Positions 49,237 through 61,127 of a DNA stretch of 64,000 nt are shown here, piece by piece. The first letter of the stretch is position 1. Every line of letters starts with the position of its first letter. Made by a program: the position numbers and the translations under genes. The notes beneath the pieces are model-generated. The model did no database searches. It was not told the DNA's origin and saw nothing but the letters and a program-made list of their open reading frames with translations. This DNA is from Perkinsus olseni (taxonomy: Eukaryota > Perkinsozoa > Perkinsida > Perkinsidae), in the NCBI GenBank assembly GCA_013115135.1, contig JABANP010000020.1, positions 229,096 to 293,095 of the forward strand, written 5' to 3'.

Positions 49237-49740
49237 TGAAGTTGGAGCTGATTATCGAGACTCAGGGTTGACTTCAACAAGCATTACTAGAAAAGATTAA
49301 CATCAGATACCACTAAGAATGGCTTTCAATTATGTTGCGCTTGTTGAGCGACTTGTCGTGATCAGAGGTGTCGGCTGAATAGACAGCTATCCTCGACGAG
49401 CATATATCTAACGGGTCACATTGGGGGGGGCACCTTGGCCTGATGCTGAACGTTGCGTTGCCACTCACGTTGGGTGTCTTGCCTAGACTCATGTGAAAGA
49501 TATGCTTATCGATCAGTCAAGTAGTGGAGCATGCTCAGGTTGTGGGTGCAGTTCATCGCGGGTTTTCTCCTCACAGAAACTCTGCGCCCCTTCCCCAGTC
49601 AGTACTGTCAACAGAGGAAATCACAGTCCCCACTGTGTCTGCACTTAAAGTTCTCATCTGTAATAAAGTTTACTACACAACGAAAGCGAACAACAAAGTT
49701 ACACAGAAACTCGCAACCATGCTTCAGAGAGTAAAACCTT

Positions 49741-50353
49741 TTAGTTATTGGCAAAATTTTGTGCCTCGATTTCACGCTTCTTCCTGTCGACGATCCTCAG
49801 CCACTTCGCGAGCTCGATCGCACTCTCCCTGTTAACGAGATCGGGCGGTTGTGGGTAGTAGGTCGGCTTGATATGGAATCCACCTGAATGAGACCCGTTC
49901 AGCTAAAGGTGGCCCCTTCCTGCTCACTTGACCATCCTCGATACCGCAGTTCTTCGACTATCTCGGGTACTGGCCACCGCTTGGGGTGCACGATACCAGT
50001 CTTGTAAAAAATCTCTATGGCCTTTGCCACAGGGATTTGCTCAGCTTTCAGCCGATTCGCTGAAGCGCGAGTGAGAACAGATTCAGGCGCCTTGCCGACC
50101 CACCTTCAGCGAGGAAGGCAGTCTCCACCCGTTGTCTGAGGTCAGCGGACATCACCTGGTAGGCCGTCTGTTTCGGAGGCTCGGATTCGGCGGCCTCCTG
50201 GACAGCTTCGACCTCAGCATGCTCTCCTGCCCCCGTTGCTGCCTTTCTCTTCCGTGGAGCTTTGGTTCGCGTTGCTATCGATGCGGCAAATCTGACCTGG
50301 GAACAGCCTAGGAGGACGCGACGACCGCTGACAAGCATCATTGAGAGCTTCAC
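49741..50353 (-). CDS. Small mitochondrion-targeted protein of unknown function
   Basis: Three exons, 50353-50104, 50059-49928 and 49883-49741, join in phase to about 175 residues. The N-terminus MKLSMMLVSGRRVLLGCSQVRFAAS is a clear presequence, followed by a basic KAPRKRK and an acidic linker. The conserved-looking core reads VAKAIEIFYKTGIVHPKRWP, EELRYRGWSSGF, and after splicing KPTYYPQPPDLVNRESAIEL, ending in a basic helix (LRIVDRKKREIEAQNFANN). The size and basic C-terminal helix would suit a mitoribosomal or respiratory-complex subunit, but I do not recognise it. Confidence 0.62.
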
Positions 50354-50502
50354 AACAAGCTACATGGTACCACCCGGCGCAGTAGATGCGACCTTCCCAC
50401 TGGCGTGTGAGCTAAGTAAGAAGGCTAATGCCATCGACTAGGGGCGGTGAAATGAACGCAAGTCGTAGTGAGTGAGTGCAGGAAATGTTCACATGCGGTT
50501 GT

Positions 50503-53500
50503 TCACAGTACTAGCTCCGTGAGATTGGCATCGATCGAGGCCGCCAGTTCCTCGACAACTGGGTAGGCGTGCAGCCCAGTAGTAAGCTTCACCGACCCCT
50601 CCATCCAGGCATCAGTGCTGAGGACACCAAGCATCACCCTACTCGAGACACCCCCGCAGCGCTCACCTCGGCTCGCCATTGGTCATCAGCAGCCGCAGAT
50701 GCACTAGACGACGAACCTACAGAGCCAGCGTGAACTCTTAGTGAACCACTATTCACCTCCTGGAAGACATCAGCCGTCATGCGCATTTCTCCATGATGGA
50801 GGTAGCGAGCTATCTCGAGCATGCGTTGCAGCGGGAAAGGCCTAAAATAGGAATCGCGCAGCCCATGGCTCAAAGCAGACTCACTTGGGAGGCCGAACAG
50901 CGATGGAGTCCATTGCCATCTGGTTGTTCCGCATTTTAGTGACGGTAGCTCGACTGTTCCGTCCCGTCTTCATCATGAACAGACGCTTGTCCATGGAAGG
51001 CGGATTGTGGGAGGCGAGGAAGCCAGCAAGGACCAGCAGTCTGGCGTTGTACCTGCGCGGGTCACAGCTACCGAAGCCTCGTGACTCGACAGCTGTTGGC
51101 CTACGATAGATGTGGCTCCCACTTGACGGTTGTTGTGGCCTTACTCTTAGACATGGTACGTCACACTTCGTCTTCTAGTTTTCTCTTCAACTCAATTTGA
51201 GATACGCTGATGACCTGTGATGGAGAGGGCGTTGAGTAATTCGATACCCATACTCTGGAATCTTCTAAACTATGTAACATCCTGATCATTCTCACGACAT
51301 CGTATACACTGCTGACATATCGCGATGGGTCTAGCTCGGCTTAGCATCTGCGTATAATCCCACCGCTAGTCAGTATGTTCACTAATCTCCCGGTTACGCA
51401 GCTTCGCTGCGGGTACCATGCAGCGCTGTACAAGTTGTGTAATTCCAAAATTCAGTAGCACTTATCCTGCTCTATTGCTTCGGGTGCCCCTCGAGTGCCG
51501 CTAATCGCTCAATCATATTTCTCAGGACTTCAAGCGGATGATTTCGATCATTCCTCGAGCAGCGTCAAGAAAGGTTTACTCCATCTCCGAGCTCACTTCA
51601 TCATACACCGCCGAGCCAAAAGAATCATCCTCATCTTCCGCCTCGCAGTTCTCAAGAGTAGCCCTTCCCCAAGTTTCGACGATGTTGAGGTATCTGCCGC
51701 TTTGTCCGCTGTGTCCCAGCCGTGCTTGACTCACTCAACGACGTAGATCTCCAGGGCATTCTCAAGTTGGATGCCCATGTCGACTACGGTGAGGGCGTCA
51801 TAGAACAACTTCACGTACATCTGTGAGGATTGCTGCCTTCCAGGGGCCTACCCATCGCAATACCTCGCTGAAAGCTGTGACCGCACCCGGGATGTCCCTG
51901 ATAGGAGCCCGAGCGTGGCAGTAGGCGGAGAGCAGCGCTACGGCCTCAGCGTTCGTGTAGGGCGGGAAACGAACCACACCGCCGGAGTCTCGGAGTATCG
52001 GTGTGGAACTCACAAGGACAGAGCATGCAGTGGGTGGGCAGAGCTCCTGGGAGAACCCGCACAGACTGACGACTGCAACGGAGGACGGTGCTTACGTCGC
52101 TCATGTTGAGGAGGAATTCGATGAGCCGGGCTGCCTCCGTCGCGGGTTGGAGGGCCTGATGTTGAAGCAGCGTGAGGGAAACGCTAGAGACGGCAAGATT
52201 TCAAGTGCACGAAGGCCACTCACATAAGCTGCGTCCGGTAGAAGACGTTCAGCCCGGTCCACCACGAGCAGCAGTGTCTTTTGGAGAGCGTCGTAGCGGC
52301 GGAGCAAATCTGTTAATTTTTTGGCAAAGCCAGAGCCGTCAACCTGAACCGCGATGCACCCATGATGCTGGAGCAGAAGGCCTACTCGACGAACGCAGTT
52401 CTTCGAGTATCGGTCAATCTGCTGCGTTACGCTGGACGGGAGAGCCTTTGGGACCTGCGAGGGAGGAGGAAGAGGCAGGCAGCCGCCCTGCTGAGTAGGC
52501 TACCGTCAGCTCCGCTGCTCCACCGGGACCATCGACCACCGATTGCAGGAACCGTCGTGCGATCGCCTGCATATCCTCAGGAGGGAGCTGAGCAGCGGCC
52601 AGATGCAACGTGGAAGAAATCCACAACTGACCTTAGTGGAGGGAGCCACGGACGAAGTGACGGACGAAGCGGCAGTCATCTCAATGTCGTCCTCGCCGCC
52701 ATAGTCGCTGATATCCTCAGCCACCGGCTCCAGCCGTCCGGGCAGTCTCGTCGTGATAGACTCCACGGGATTGTGGTCCTGAGAAGTAGCCAGCTCTCAA
52801 ACCGGTGGTCGGACAACACGCACTTGCGAAGCGTCATCACTCAGAGTGAATCTGTCCCGATCCGCCAGCCACATCCGGTCGTTTCTGGCGGCTTTCCGCG
52901 CCGACCTTCGGACGGGGGTCTCCGTCTCGGGGCCTTACAATAGGGCTCTTGCAATTGGCCAGGGGAAGGAAAGCTTCCCTCCTACCGGTTCCGCCAGGCG
53001 TGCACACACTGGCTGACGCTGCGCGTCCACGCGTCTTTCTCGCAGGGGTTCCTGAGCCCGGGGTGCCGGCTCGAACGCTTCGCCTCCTGGTTGGCGGCGA
53101 GTTGACATCAGCAGATTTCGGATGGTTCCTGTTGACCAACGACAGCTGAATAACCCTGGAGACTTCCTGCCTCCTGGCAACCCCTTGAGGCAGCTTGTTT
53201 CCCCGGTTTTGTCCAGGCAAGAGTGCTGCTACACCCTTTAACGGAGAAAATTAAACATAAATTAATGTGGCCACTATGCCACGAGCACTGCTGTGGCTGC
53301 CGCGTGCCATAACGGACGTATTTTCTCATACTGCATCCTCTCCGTGACAAATACTCTCATCGTCTTATATTATGATATAACAATTATACAATCTGTAACG
53401 AGGAAAATGCAACATCAATGACGTGGCCGCTATGCCAGGTGGATGGAGCAGCAGCCGCGGCGGCGGGGACTCGAGACACTGTTCAGTACTCCATCTCCAC

Positions 53501-54660
53501 TATTCCAATCATTGGTCGACTGCCGTTCACGCGCCACGCGGCATAACGACCTAATTCTCGCATGTTCAATTTCTCAGTCGAAGACTGTATGCCGTCGATA
53601 GCTCCACTTTGAATGACAGGCTTCAGTCGACACGCGCGACAATGTCGGGCAGCGGGGGAACTCACTTCTTCTTGGCAGGGGATGGTGATGTGGACTTCAC
53701 TTGAATGTCGGGGTCCGCCAGGATGCGGTCCAGAGTGGTCAGAAGTGAGGTCCTGCGAGTATGGAGCTGATCCCTGTAATAGCACCATCAGCTCACATCA
53801 CGTTGCCGACCGAGGAACACAGGCCGCAGTCGACGTAGAGTATGATGTTGGCGCCAGTACAGCCGCTACACTTCGGTATACTCGTGGGTATGCTGAGGGC
53901 ACAAGGGAATGATGACTAGACAACCGCAACGCCGAAGGCTCTCCACTCGCGCGACGGAGTTGGCAGGAGGTTAGACCACCCCACAGCAGGACTGACCGGA
54001 ATGTCTCCTGCGTGGTCTCCTCCTCAATGACCCCTTCCCCATGACCGAAGACCCTCCCCACAGGACTGGCCCCATTGAATGCTGCTTCGGCACTCCTATG
54101 GACTCGGCTCCTCAGGAGAACGCCAGAGAGTAATTGTCGGATAACAGAAGACTTGCCGGTACCCTGAACTCAGAGTGACGGCCACCAAGGCCCCACTCGA
54201 CAGCTCTCCCCACTTTCGGCCCGAGCACTAGAATGCTGGGCAAGGGCGTGAGCTGCTCCGGTAGCTCCCCTGCATCCTCTTTCTCACGGGCCTAAGTATA
54301 GCGGACAGCTGACTCAAGGACTGTAGTAGTGCTGATAAGATAGGGGGGCCGACTGAGTCTACTCAGAGGGCTACACTCCGAATCGATAGCATGTTCGAGT
54401 GGCCATACATCGGTGAGGTTTGGTATGCCTAGTGCCGAGCACAGGTCCGATATCTGCTCATCCCGCATGCCGCCGTGTAGCCTTCGCGTGTAGTCCAGAC
54501 GACTCCGTAAGTCCCCGTAGGAGCTGTGCCACGTCGGGAGGGGGGCATCGTCATCAACGTCAGGGCCCGGGGGATCATCCGAGAAGTCGAGTGCACGGCA
54601 GGGGGATGCTGGGCCCACCGTGGCCGCCGACATAACAGTGTCATTGCGACGAAGCTTCAT
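50503..54660 (-). CDS. ORC5: Origin recognition complex subunit 5-like AAA+ protein
   Basis: Part of ORC, which marks replication origins. In order on the minus strand: N-terminal DLRSRLDYTRRLHGG...ALGIPNL (about 54.5 kb); Walker A LPSILVLGPKGTGKSSVIRQ, made by splicing near 54.17 kb; NIILYVDCGLC (about 53.83 kb, like the VFVNCVEC strand of ORC5); TSLLTTLDRIL; a long Ser/Thr/Arg-rich insert (53.2-52.5 kb); Walker B-like LQKTLLLVVDRAERL (52.3 kb); FPPYTNAEAVALL and KLFYDALTVVDMG (52.0-51.7 kb); LVLAGFLASHNPPSMDKRLF (about 51.0 kb); RPFPLQRMLEIARYL with DVFQEVNSGSL (about 50.8 kb); stop at 50503-50505. The C-terminal half matches human ORC5 order closely. The start (54660 or 54633) and several junctions are tentative. 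Walker B has Asp-Arg-Ala-Glu, as in other divergent ORC5s. Confidence 0.8.
53230..53560. repeat. Two palindromic units in an ORC5 intron (foldback/MITE-like)
   Basis: Unit 1 (about 53237-53345) and unit 2 (about 53398-53570) share GAGAAAATTAAACAT- and GTGGCCACTATGCCA-like blocks. Each ends with an inverted partner (GTGCCATAACGGAC...TTTTCTCAT; CGGCATAACGACC...TTCTC). They are about 150 bp apart with an AT-rich spacer. Confidence 0.45.
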
Positions 54661-54663
54661 ACG

Positions 54664-57600
54664 GAACTACAAACCGAGGAGCGGCTTCCCATGACATGAC
54701 TTCTCAAAGTCGAGAGAAACTTGTTCCTCGCCCTCTTGGGTAAGCTGCGATGATTCGATGCTGTACCTCAGCTGTTACTGAGTCATCTGTAGGGACCCAC
54801 CCATCATTGATGGTAGACTGGAACGCAGAAGCTGGGACGGAGACTCTCGCGGAGAGAGAAGGAAAGCGACAACAGCATATCATGCGATGCGTTCCGCAAC
54901 AGCGGGAGCCTGCGAGGGACTGTCCAGGGTGACGACCCCCAAGGCCTCCTTCGCTGCCTCTAACGCCGCCATGCTTCCCATCCATCGGGCCACCTCGGCG
55001 TCGAAGGGATCATCTCTCAGGTCGCAGGGCACTTCGTCGACGTCGCCCAAGATGCGCGATATGGCGAAGTCCTGAGAAGAGACTGTACTGCTGGTTCGGT
55101 CTGCGGCACTCACAACCGAGGTTCGAGTGCCGTCTAGGACTCGCTGGACGACATCGGCTGGTACGAAGGGCCCTGAGCGAGGGAGTGACTCTAAGAAGAA
55201 GCAAAATCGTGACTTGCCTGGGAGGCGGCGATTCTGACCGGAAACGATCCTTCGTATGAGCTTCATGCGGTGGTTCTCGACGCCAGCTTTGAACGAGTCC
55301 CGCATCTTCTCCTGCAGTCGCTGTATCTCTTCAATATTCAGATACTCCGCATCCTAGAACCAGTGACCATCACTAGCCAGAGGTCGAAAGACGGCTCACT
55401 TGAGTATATATCGACTCCAGCGAGTACTGGCACTCGAGGACAGCGGCCTCAACAAGCATCTCCCTATTCGCCTCAGCGATTCCCTTCATGACGGGTCCCC
55501 GTAGCGTCCCTATCTATCAAGGGCTTCGACGGGGACTCAGTCGGAGCCCTCACCTCCATGAACCGCAAGACCGCCTCGTCCACTCTCCGTCTGATGACCC
55601 TCTCCGACCAGTCACCATTCTTCTCACTCCCGCCAGTCTCAAGCCGAGCAGCTGCCAGGACTAGAGAGAACTCCCACGGGTAACATCTGGGGAAGATTAA
55701 GTGTCCAAAATTTTAATGCTTCCAGACCTATATCGTTCGATTCTATGGACTTCGCTGAGTCTAAAAATGCCTCAGCTCGAGTTATATCTGTTCTGAATAT
55801 ATTTTTATTGACCCTTAGAGAAAACGCGCAGAAATCACAAGAAGCGCGCGCCCGATGATGTATGCATCCGCTTATCAAGGGCATACAAATGCTATAGTAA
55901 CAACTCAAGATCCCAGATAAACTGCTTAGACAGCTGGAGAAAAGTATATTACATCCAAGGAACACACGAATAGTGTTAGTGGACTAGGATTCCGTCCCCG
56001 ACTCGCTACTCTCGTCTAGATCTGATGCTCCTGAGGACTCCGACGAGATTCCTCGCCCTTCAGCGTCAAAGGAGCATCGGCCACTCTCCGCTGTGCGGCT
56101 GCTGTCAGGCTCGATCCGTTTCTTCCTGCCTCGTCCCACTGCAAATTCCAGTTGTACGAGACCATGCAGTCCACTAGCCTATCCGGGAAAAGGCTGTTAT
56201 CAGGATTCACCTTGAACCTCAGGTTCCAAACGCGTTGCAGCCTGGCGTGGAGTGCTTCACCGGACTGCTCAGAAGAGAGACTGAGACCTGCATCAGCGAC
56301 CGACTCATACCGTGACAAGTACTCTTGAACATGGTGAAGCACAATATGAACCTTGAGAGTAGGACTAAGACCAGTTTCATCCCAGGCGACCCCGAACTCT
56401 TCGATAGACCTCTCCCAGCCAGGCAACCGATGGAGCCCGAAGCAACGTTCCTTCACTGCATGAAAAGCCTTCAACGCCTTGACAAAGGGAGTTACCTTCG
56501 ACGAGAACGGAACTTCATCCCGTGCCACTGCATCCAATAAACGAGAGCAGCTGTTTCCTTGTAGAGCCCCATCAAAGTAAGCCGAACGCCTCACGTTACA
56601 ATCCACCAAAGCCTTGCAATGTCTCTGATATAAGGAACCTTTACCACCGGTCTTAGCTGCAGGTTTCGCTTTGTCGTACAGCTTGTTGACGATCCCCAGT
56701 AACAAGTGCAAGGGAGAAAGAGATAGGACTTCTAACGGAGACTCGTCCCAGTGAATCACAGGATGTGATACCACGCTGTGGGACCCCTCTTCAAGATGCT
56801 GCATATGCCTCTCCAAGCTCCTCTTAACACCATGATCCATTGAACCTTTCACAGTCACGCAGAAGGGGCATGGGTACTTGCAAGAGGCCATCTGGATGCC
56901 AACGAGCATTGCCGAGACTTTCAGATCACACGCGATCTGTTTCGGCATGCCAAGGTTGAACAAGCTCTTGACAGAGCCGCAGCGGAATATCTGCTCCAGG
57001 TTGTCTCTGGTTTCCGCTCCTTCACCGATACCAATGACGAAGTTCTTGAGCACGCTGTTAGGCCCAGGGACATACTTCGAGTCCGCCTCCATGGTTACTA
57101 TATTAACCGAGAGCTTCAGGAACTGCTGGCCCCCGTCGAACTGCAACTTCAATCTCGATATGCGATCAGCTTCGCCATCAGTGATGACGTTAAGTAGGGC
57201 ATTCACATCGTTGCAGATACCAAAGGGTGTTGGCTTCTTCTCCGCTTGAGAGTCACGCTGGAGAAGAAGCTTCTCCCAACGGAAAAGAGGTCCAAAGACA
57301 TCCCACCGCTCCTCCAACGCTCGCTTGAGACCACCCAGTGGAAAGTATATACCTTCGCGGCGCAAAATCATACAGAGTTCGCGAGCGCTCTTCTGCCCGA
57401 GGCCGAGGTGGCCAAGACGCAGGAGGTCTCGCGCAGCTTCTCCGCTTAGTTCTACAGCACTTTGTTGCGGCTTGTAAGACACAGGAGAGAGCCCAAGGTA
57501 CTCGTTCGAGTTCAACGAAACACCAGTGGGAAGGACCGACGGCTGGGACCCGGTATCTTCAGCAGCAGACTGAAGGAACCTTTCCTCCAAACGCTCAGCC

Positions 57601-59797
57601 ACAAGAAAGTCGGTATATTTCCTTGCCTTAACCCTGCCCCCGAAGATCTCGCCCGCTCTAGATGGGCGCTTGAGAGAGAGCTTGCAGCGTTTATCATCAT
57701 GCTCATCTATCGGATCACCACACCGTGAGCATAAGTAGTGGGCAGGCGAGTGCTTAGGAGGTCTACCAGGCTTGGGGGCATTAGCTTGTGCCCGCAACCC
57801 GGCGTTAGATACCAATTTAGCCGCGATACAGCATACCTTGCAACGTTCATCCTTGGAGCATAGCGCAGAGGTACGAGTCTCAATCTGATCATAGTCCCTC
57901 GCAAGGACGTCGTAGAAGTGTCCTCTTCTCTTGGGACCACTTTTCGTAGTCAACGGCACCCTTCTCGAATTGCTGCAGACGTGTCACACACGTGGCGCAT
58001 AACACTTTGGGAAGACGAAGGTTAACTACCTCTCGCTTAAAGTCAATCTGGTAGAACTTCAAAGCGCGATTGCAGACCTGTTCGGTGGGGGTGAGACCTT
58101 CGTTTGGCGCCTTTGAAGTTTCACCCTGTTGAAGCAGAACCGGCATACACAGTACAGCTTATTGAGGTGGTAGTCGTCTACTGTAGAAGCCACCTCTACG
58201 GGAATTGTCAGGTTGGACATCCTGATGAAGGCTATCGATGTAAGTATATTATGAAGGCCTGCTAGCCTGCTAAACGGGTGAGGTGTGTTGCAGCACCCAC
58301 GAACATTCCTGAGCTAGCGCCTTGTTTGGAGTGTAGTTTACCATTGGGGAGATAGGGTTCAGGAGCTCTCTGTTCAGGCCGAGTTAGGTTCGCTCGCGGT
58401 CATTTTTTATGGATGGCCGCTACAGTCAGGCATACTTTATCTCTTGGTAGCGTCCAGATACCTTTGGCTGCATGCTAGCAGTACCTGGAGCTCGTTCAAT
58501 GGGTAACATGTACCTTGTCGGGCGCGCGCTCTTGTGATTTCTGCGCGTTTTCTCTAAGGGTCAATAAAAATATATTCAGAACAGATATAACTCGAACTGA
58601 GGCATTTTTAGACTCAGTGAAGTCCATAGAATCGAACGATATAGGTCTGGAAGCATTAACATTTTGGACACTTAATCTTCCCCAGATGTTACCCGTGCTC
58701 CAGTTGCCTGAGCCTCGCTGAGAGCAGCAAACCCGGCTTGCACGCGAGCTTACTTTGAGATCGCCATCACCCACCACCGTAAGGCAGTAGCAAACTCCCC
58801 CACCAACCTCTCATCATCATCATCATCATCATCACTCCCGTATAATGCTGATGCCAAGGCCCAGATACTCGACCGTCGATCCGGACTCTCGGTGGTGTTG
58901 AAGACAGATGTGGATGTTGCCTCTCGTTCCCACTCGTGCAATTCGGGCGGGGCCGCCACCTCAGAGACCTCAGACTCAGAGGCCGCCCTTGAGAGAGTTT
59001 TTCTCGCACTCGAAGGGAGGATTCCCGACCTCCGGAGGTCCTCTGCGATACAATCACGGATGAACTGTTGCAGCGCGGTTATCTTGCTATCTTGCATTCT
59101 CTCAACGGACCCTCGATGGCTTGCTAACAGGTCCATGAGCTTCCTCTCGCACAAGGCTTGTAACACCCTAGCCTCACCAGCACAACAGCTAACTGAGTCA
59201 GCACTCAGAGGGTCGTCGAGGCTCTCGTTCTCACGCAGGGCTGATACATTGAGGGCGCCAACGAACCAAGCCATGTGAGCGTGGCGACCACATCGCAGTC
59301 GCCGTTCCGAGTCGAAGATGGCCCTCGGAGAGCCCGCGCCTCTCAGGGCAAGGGGGATGGAGGCATCGAGACGAGGATCTGGGACGAAGCTAATGTGCTG
59401 TGGGAGGGCTGTTCTCACCTTCGATGGGATGTAAAGGCTCGGTAAGGACACCACTGGCCGTCAACTCGTAGACCACCCGGTAGATTCTACAAAGACGACC
59501 GCGCACATGTCGTCGAGCTCGTAGGGCAGGGTCCTCGGATAAATGTGCATCGCTGTCCCTCAGGGCGTTGGCTAGGTCGTCAACAGCAGTCTTCCAAACA
59601 TCTCCCATTTTGGCTGGGAGCTGCTGAATCTCTTCCAACTCTTTCTCGAACCCCTCGGAGGATGGCCATCCGCTGGCGCAAGCCGACTGCTTGGCTCGTA
59701 CGGCGAACCGTTTCCGTCTGCTGTCGTTGTCAGAAGCGTATTGACCTTCGTCCATGTCAAACGTTAAACGAGAGAGCGGACCCCGGAGAGGACCCAA
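54664..59797 (-). CDS. Large unrecognised gene whose intron contains a DNA transposon
   Basis: The 5' exon begins at 59797 (or Met 59755, MDEGQYASDND) and runs to RVVYELTASG at about 59456. A 52-bp intron joins it to HISFVPDPRLDASIPLAL (59403) and an exon down to MAISK at 58752, with a helical part (ERKLMDLLASHRGSVERMQD) and an eight-Asp run. A donor AA|GTAAGC follows. The next exons lie beyond the transposon: AARLETGGSEKNGDWSERV (about 55,646), GIAEANREMLVEAAVLECQY, DAEYLNIEEIQRLQEKM, SFKAGVENHRMKLIRR, PRSGPFVPADVVQRVLDG and MGSMAALEAAKEALGVV (to about 54.9 kb), then VSVPASAFQSTINDGW. The predicted product is largely helical, soluble and nuclear-size. I do not know the family. Exon order is supported by phase and by a partial second copy at 63.4-64.0 kb. 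Confidence 0.5.
55675..55854 (+). repeat. Left terminal inverted repeat
   Basis: Starts CACGGGTAACATCTGGGGAA and ends at a GC-rich AGCGCGCGCCCGA block; inverse copy at the right end. Confidence 0.85.
56016..58220 (-). CDS. Transposase-like protein with zinc-finger N-terminus (N-terminal frame disrupted)
   Basis: The main ORF (56016-57959) encodes 647 residues. Cys clusters come first (CKVCC, YLCSRCGDP..DEHDDKRC), then blocks typical of a DDE/RNase H-like transposase family widespread in invertebrate and protist genomes but often unnamed: LKLQFDGGQQFLKLSVNIV, QIACDLKVSAMLVGIQ followed by YPCPFC, LSPLHLLLGIVNKLYD, LKVHIVLHHVQEYL and SLSSEQSGEALHARLQRVW. Candidate acidic triad: Asp of FDGG, Asp of ACDLK, Glu of SEQSGE. 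Upstream, a first zinc-binding exon starts MSNLTIPVEVAS at 58220 (CVCRFCFNR...LCATCVTRL) but needs frame changes near 58,120 and 57,945. These are either tiny unseen introns or inactivating indels. Superfamily not assigned. Confidence 0.75.
58518..58697 (-). repeat. Right terminal inverted repeat
   Basis: Inverse of 55675-55854; differs by scattered substitutions only. Confidence 0.85.
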
Positions 59798-59829
59798 ACG
59801 AAGCAGGCCTGCTAGACCCTTATTAAATT

Positions 59830-61100
59830 ACTGAACACAAAGCATCATATTAGCGTAGGATCGGCAGTAGCATTAGCAGCAACCATGCTGCACACGGGAG
59901 GACATGTTACCAGCCTGGGGGAAGCTCCTTCACGCGCCACGAAACTCTGCCGTCAGAACTCCTACGCAGTTCAGTACGGGCTCGGATATAATGCAGCCCG
60001 CAGATTTCTAGGAAACATGTTGTCTCCTTGTTGTCGTTGTCGGGAACGATGTTGTCCTCAGCTTCGACAAGCTGATGGGAAGCAGAGTATATACGAAAGG
60101 GCGGCAGAGTGGTGATAATTGATTGCCTTACAGGCCTCGATGGCGCACGGCGTCTACAGTCGAGGCTGTGAGCCTCACTAGGGGAGGCGGGAAAGAGAAA
60201 TTGCACGTGACATAAGCCCTTCTCATGTTCACGTATATTACCGAACGAAGTGTCGTTGTTCGATGGTTATCGCGAAAACCAGACCACGTTTCGCACTTAC
60301 CACAGGTTACCGAGATAGCCGTTTCCGCGGAAGCGCGGCAATCACGAGACGGCGCGTCGGCGGAAGCACATGGTACTTCATTAGTGATCCGGGATATACC
60401 TCCTCGAAGACATCAGCGGTCATGAACGATGGAGAATGAATGACGATGCAAAAAAGGGTGTACCGGGAAGGGTGTATTTGGTGCACCGGCGTGACGCGGG
60501 CGGCGTCTCTATCCGCAAACTAGGCCGACCTGTGCTGAGTCTGCTACCAGGATAAGTTCCATTCCTCTGAGGCTTATGTTCGTGGAGTGTGACAAGGCCC
60601 ACATCTAGATGCAGGCGGAACTGAGCCTGGCATCGTTGCGCTATACCTTGCGCGTGTCGAGGCACTCACGATGAAGGTGGTGACACTAAGGGTGGCGCCG
60701 GAGGCACTCACAGTGGCTGCTAGTCTGGCTCTTGCCATTGCCGCTGCAAACTCTTCTGCTTCGCCTGCCGAATGTCCCCTTGTTCATTGGTTTGCTGACC
60801 GGTTGTTTGCAGTATGCTTTCCCCTGTGTGGACAGCACAGTCAATGGCGAGTGAGCACAACCACAAGCGTCGCATAGAGACAGTCCCACTTCGGTGGACG
60901 TGCGTATTCGCCTCCTATATCGATCGCGCTACATCTTTTCCATTAGAGAATATTCTAGTCGCATCAGATATTTTGTTCAATAGAATTCGTTCCAGGAAGG
61001 TCCCTTCTTTTCCCGAGTAAAGTCTTGTGCGAGTTGCCTGTGATGACCCATCAAAAGCAGCGACGACTGAGCGCGTGCCTATTAGGCACTGCCTAACATG
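59830..61100. other. Region without a well-supported gene
   Basis: Presumed promoter of the large gene near 59,800-60,000. Near 60,385-60,430 (minus strand) a short translation MTADVFEEV.PGSL matches the ORC5 exon at about 50,760 and may be an ORC5 remnant. A plus-strand frame at 60,671 (MKVVTLRVAPEALTVAAS...) resembles a signal peptide but is short. Confidence 0.35.
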
Positions 61101-61127
61101 TTCCGTAGTCTCTCTGTAACTTTCAGT

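Larger units (their letters stand above)
55675..58697. mobile_element. 3.0-kb DNA transposon with 180-bp terminal inverted repeats
   Basis: The ends are perfect inverted copies for at least the first 20 bp (CACGGGTAACATCTGGGGAA) and nearly so for 180 bp (55675-55854 and 58518-58697). The 4-bp sequence CTCC flanks both sides (55671-55674 and 58698-58701), fitting a 4-bp target duplication. The interior holds one long minus-strand transposase-like ORF. The element sits in an intron of the large gene, as shown by coding exons on both sides. High TIR identity suggests recent insertion. Confidence 0.85.
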
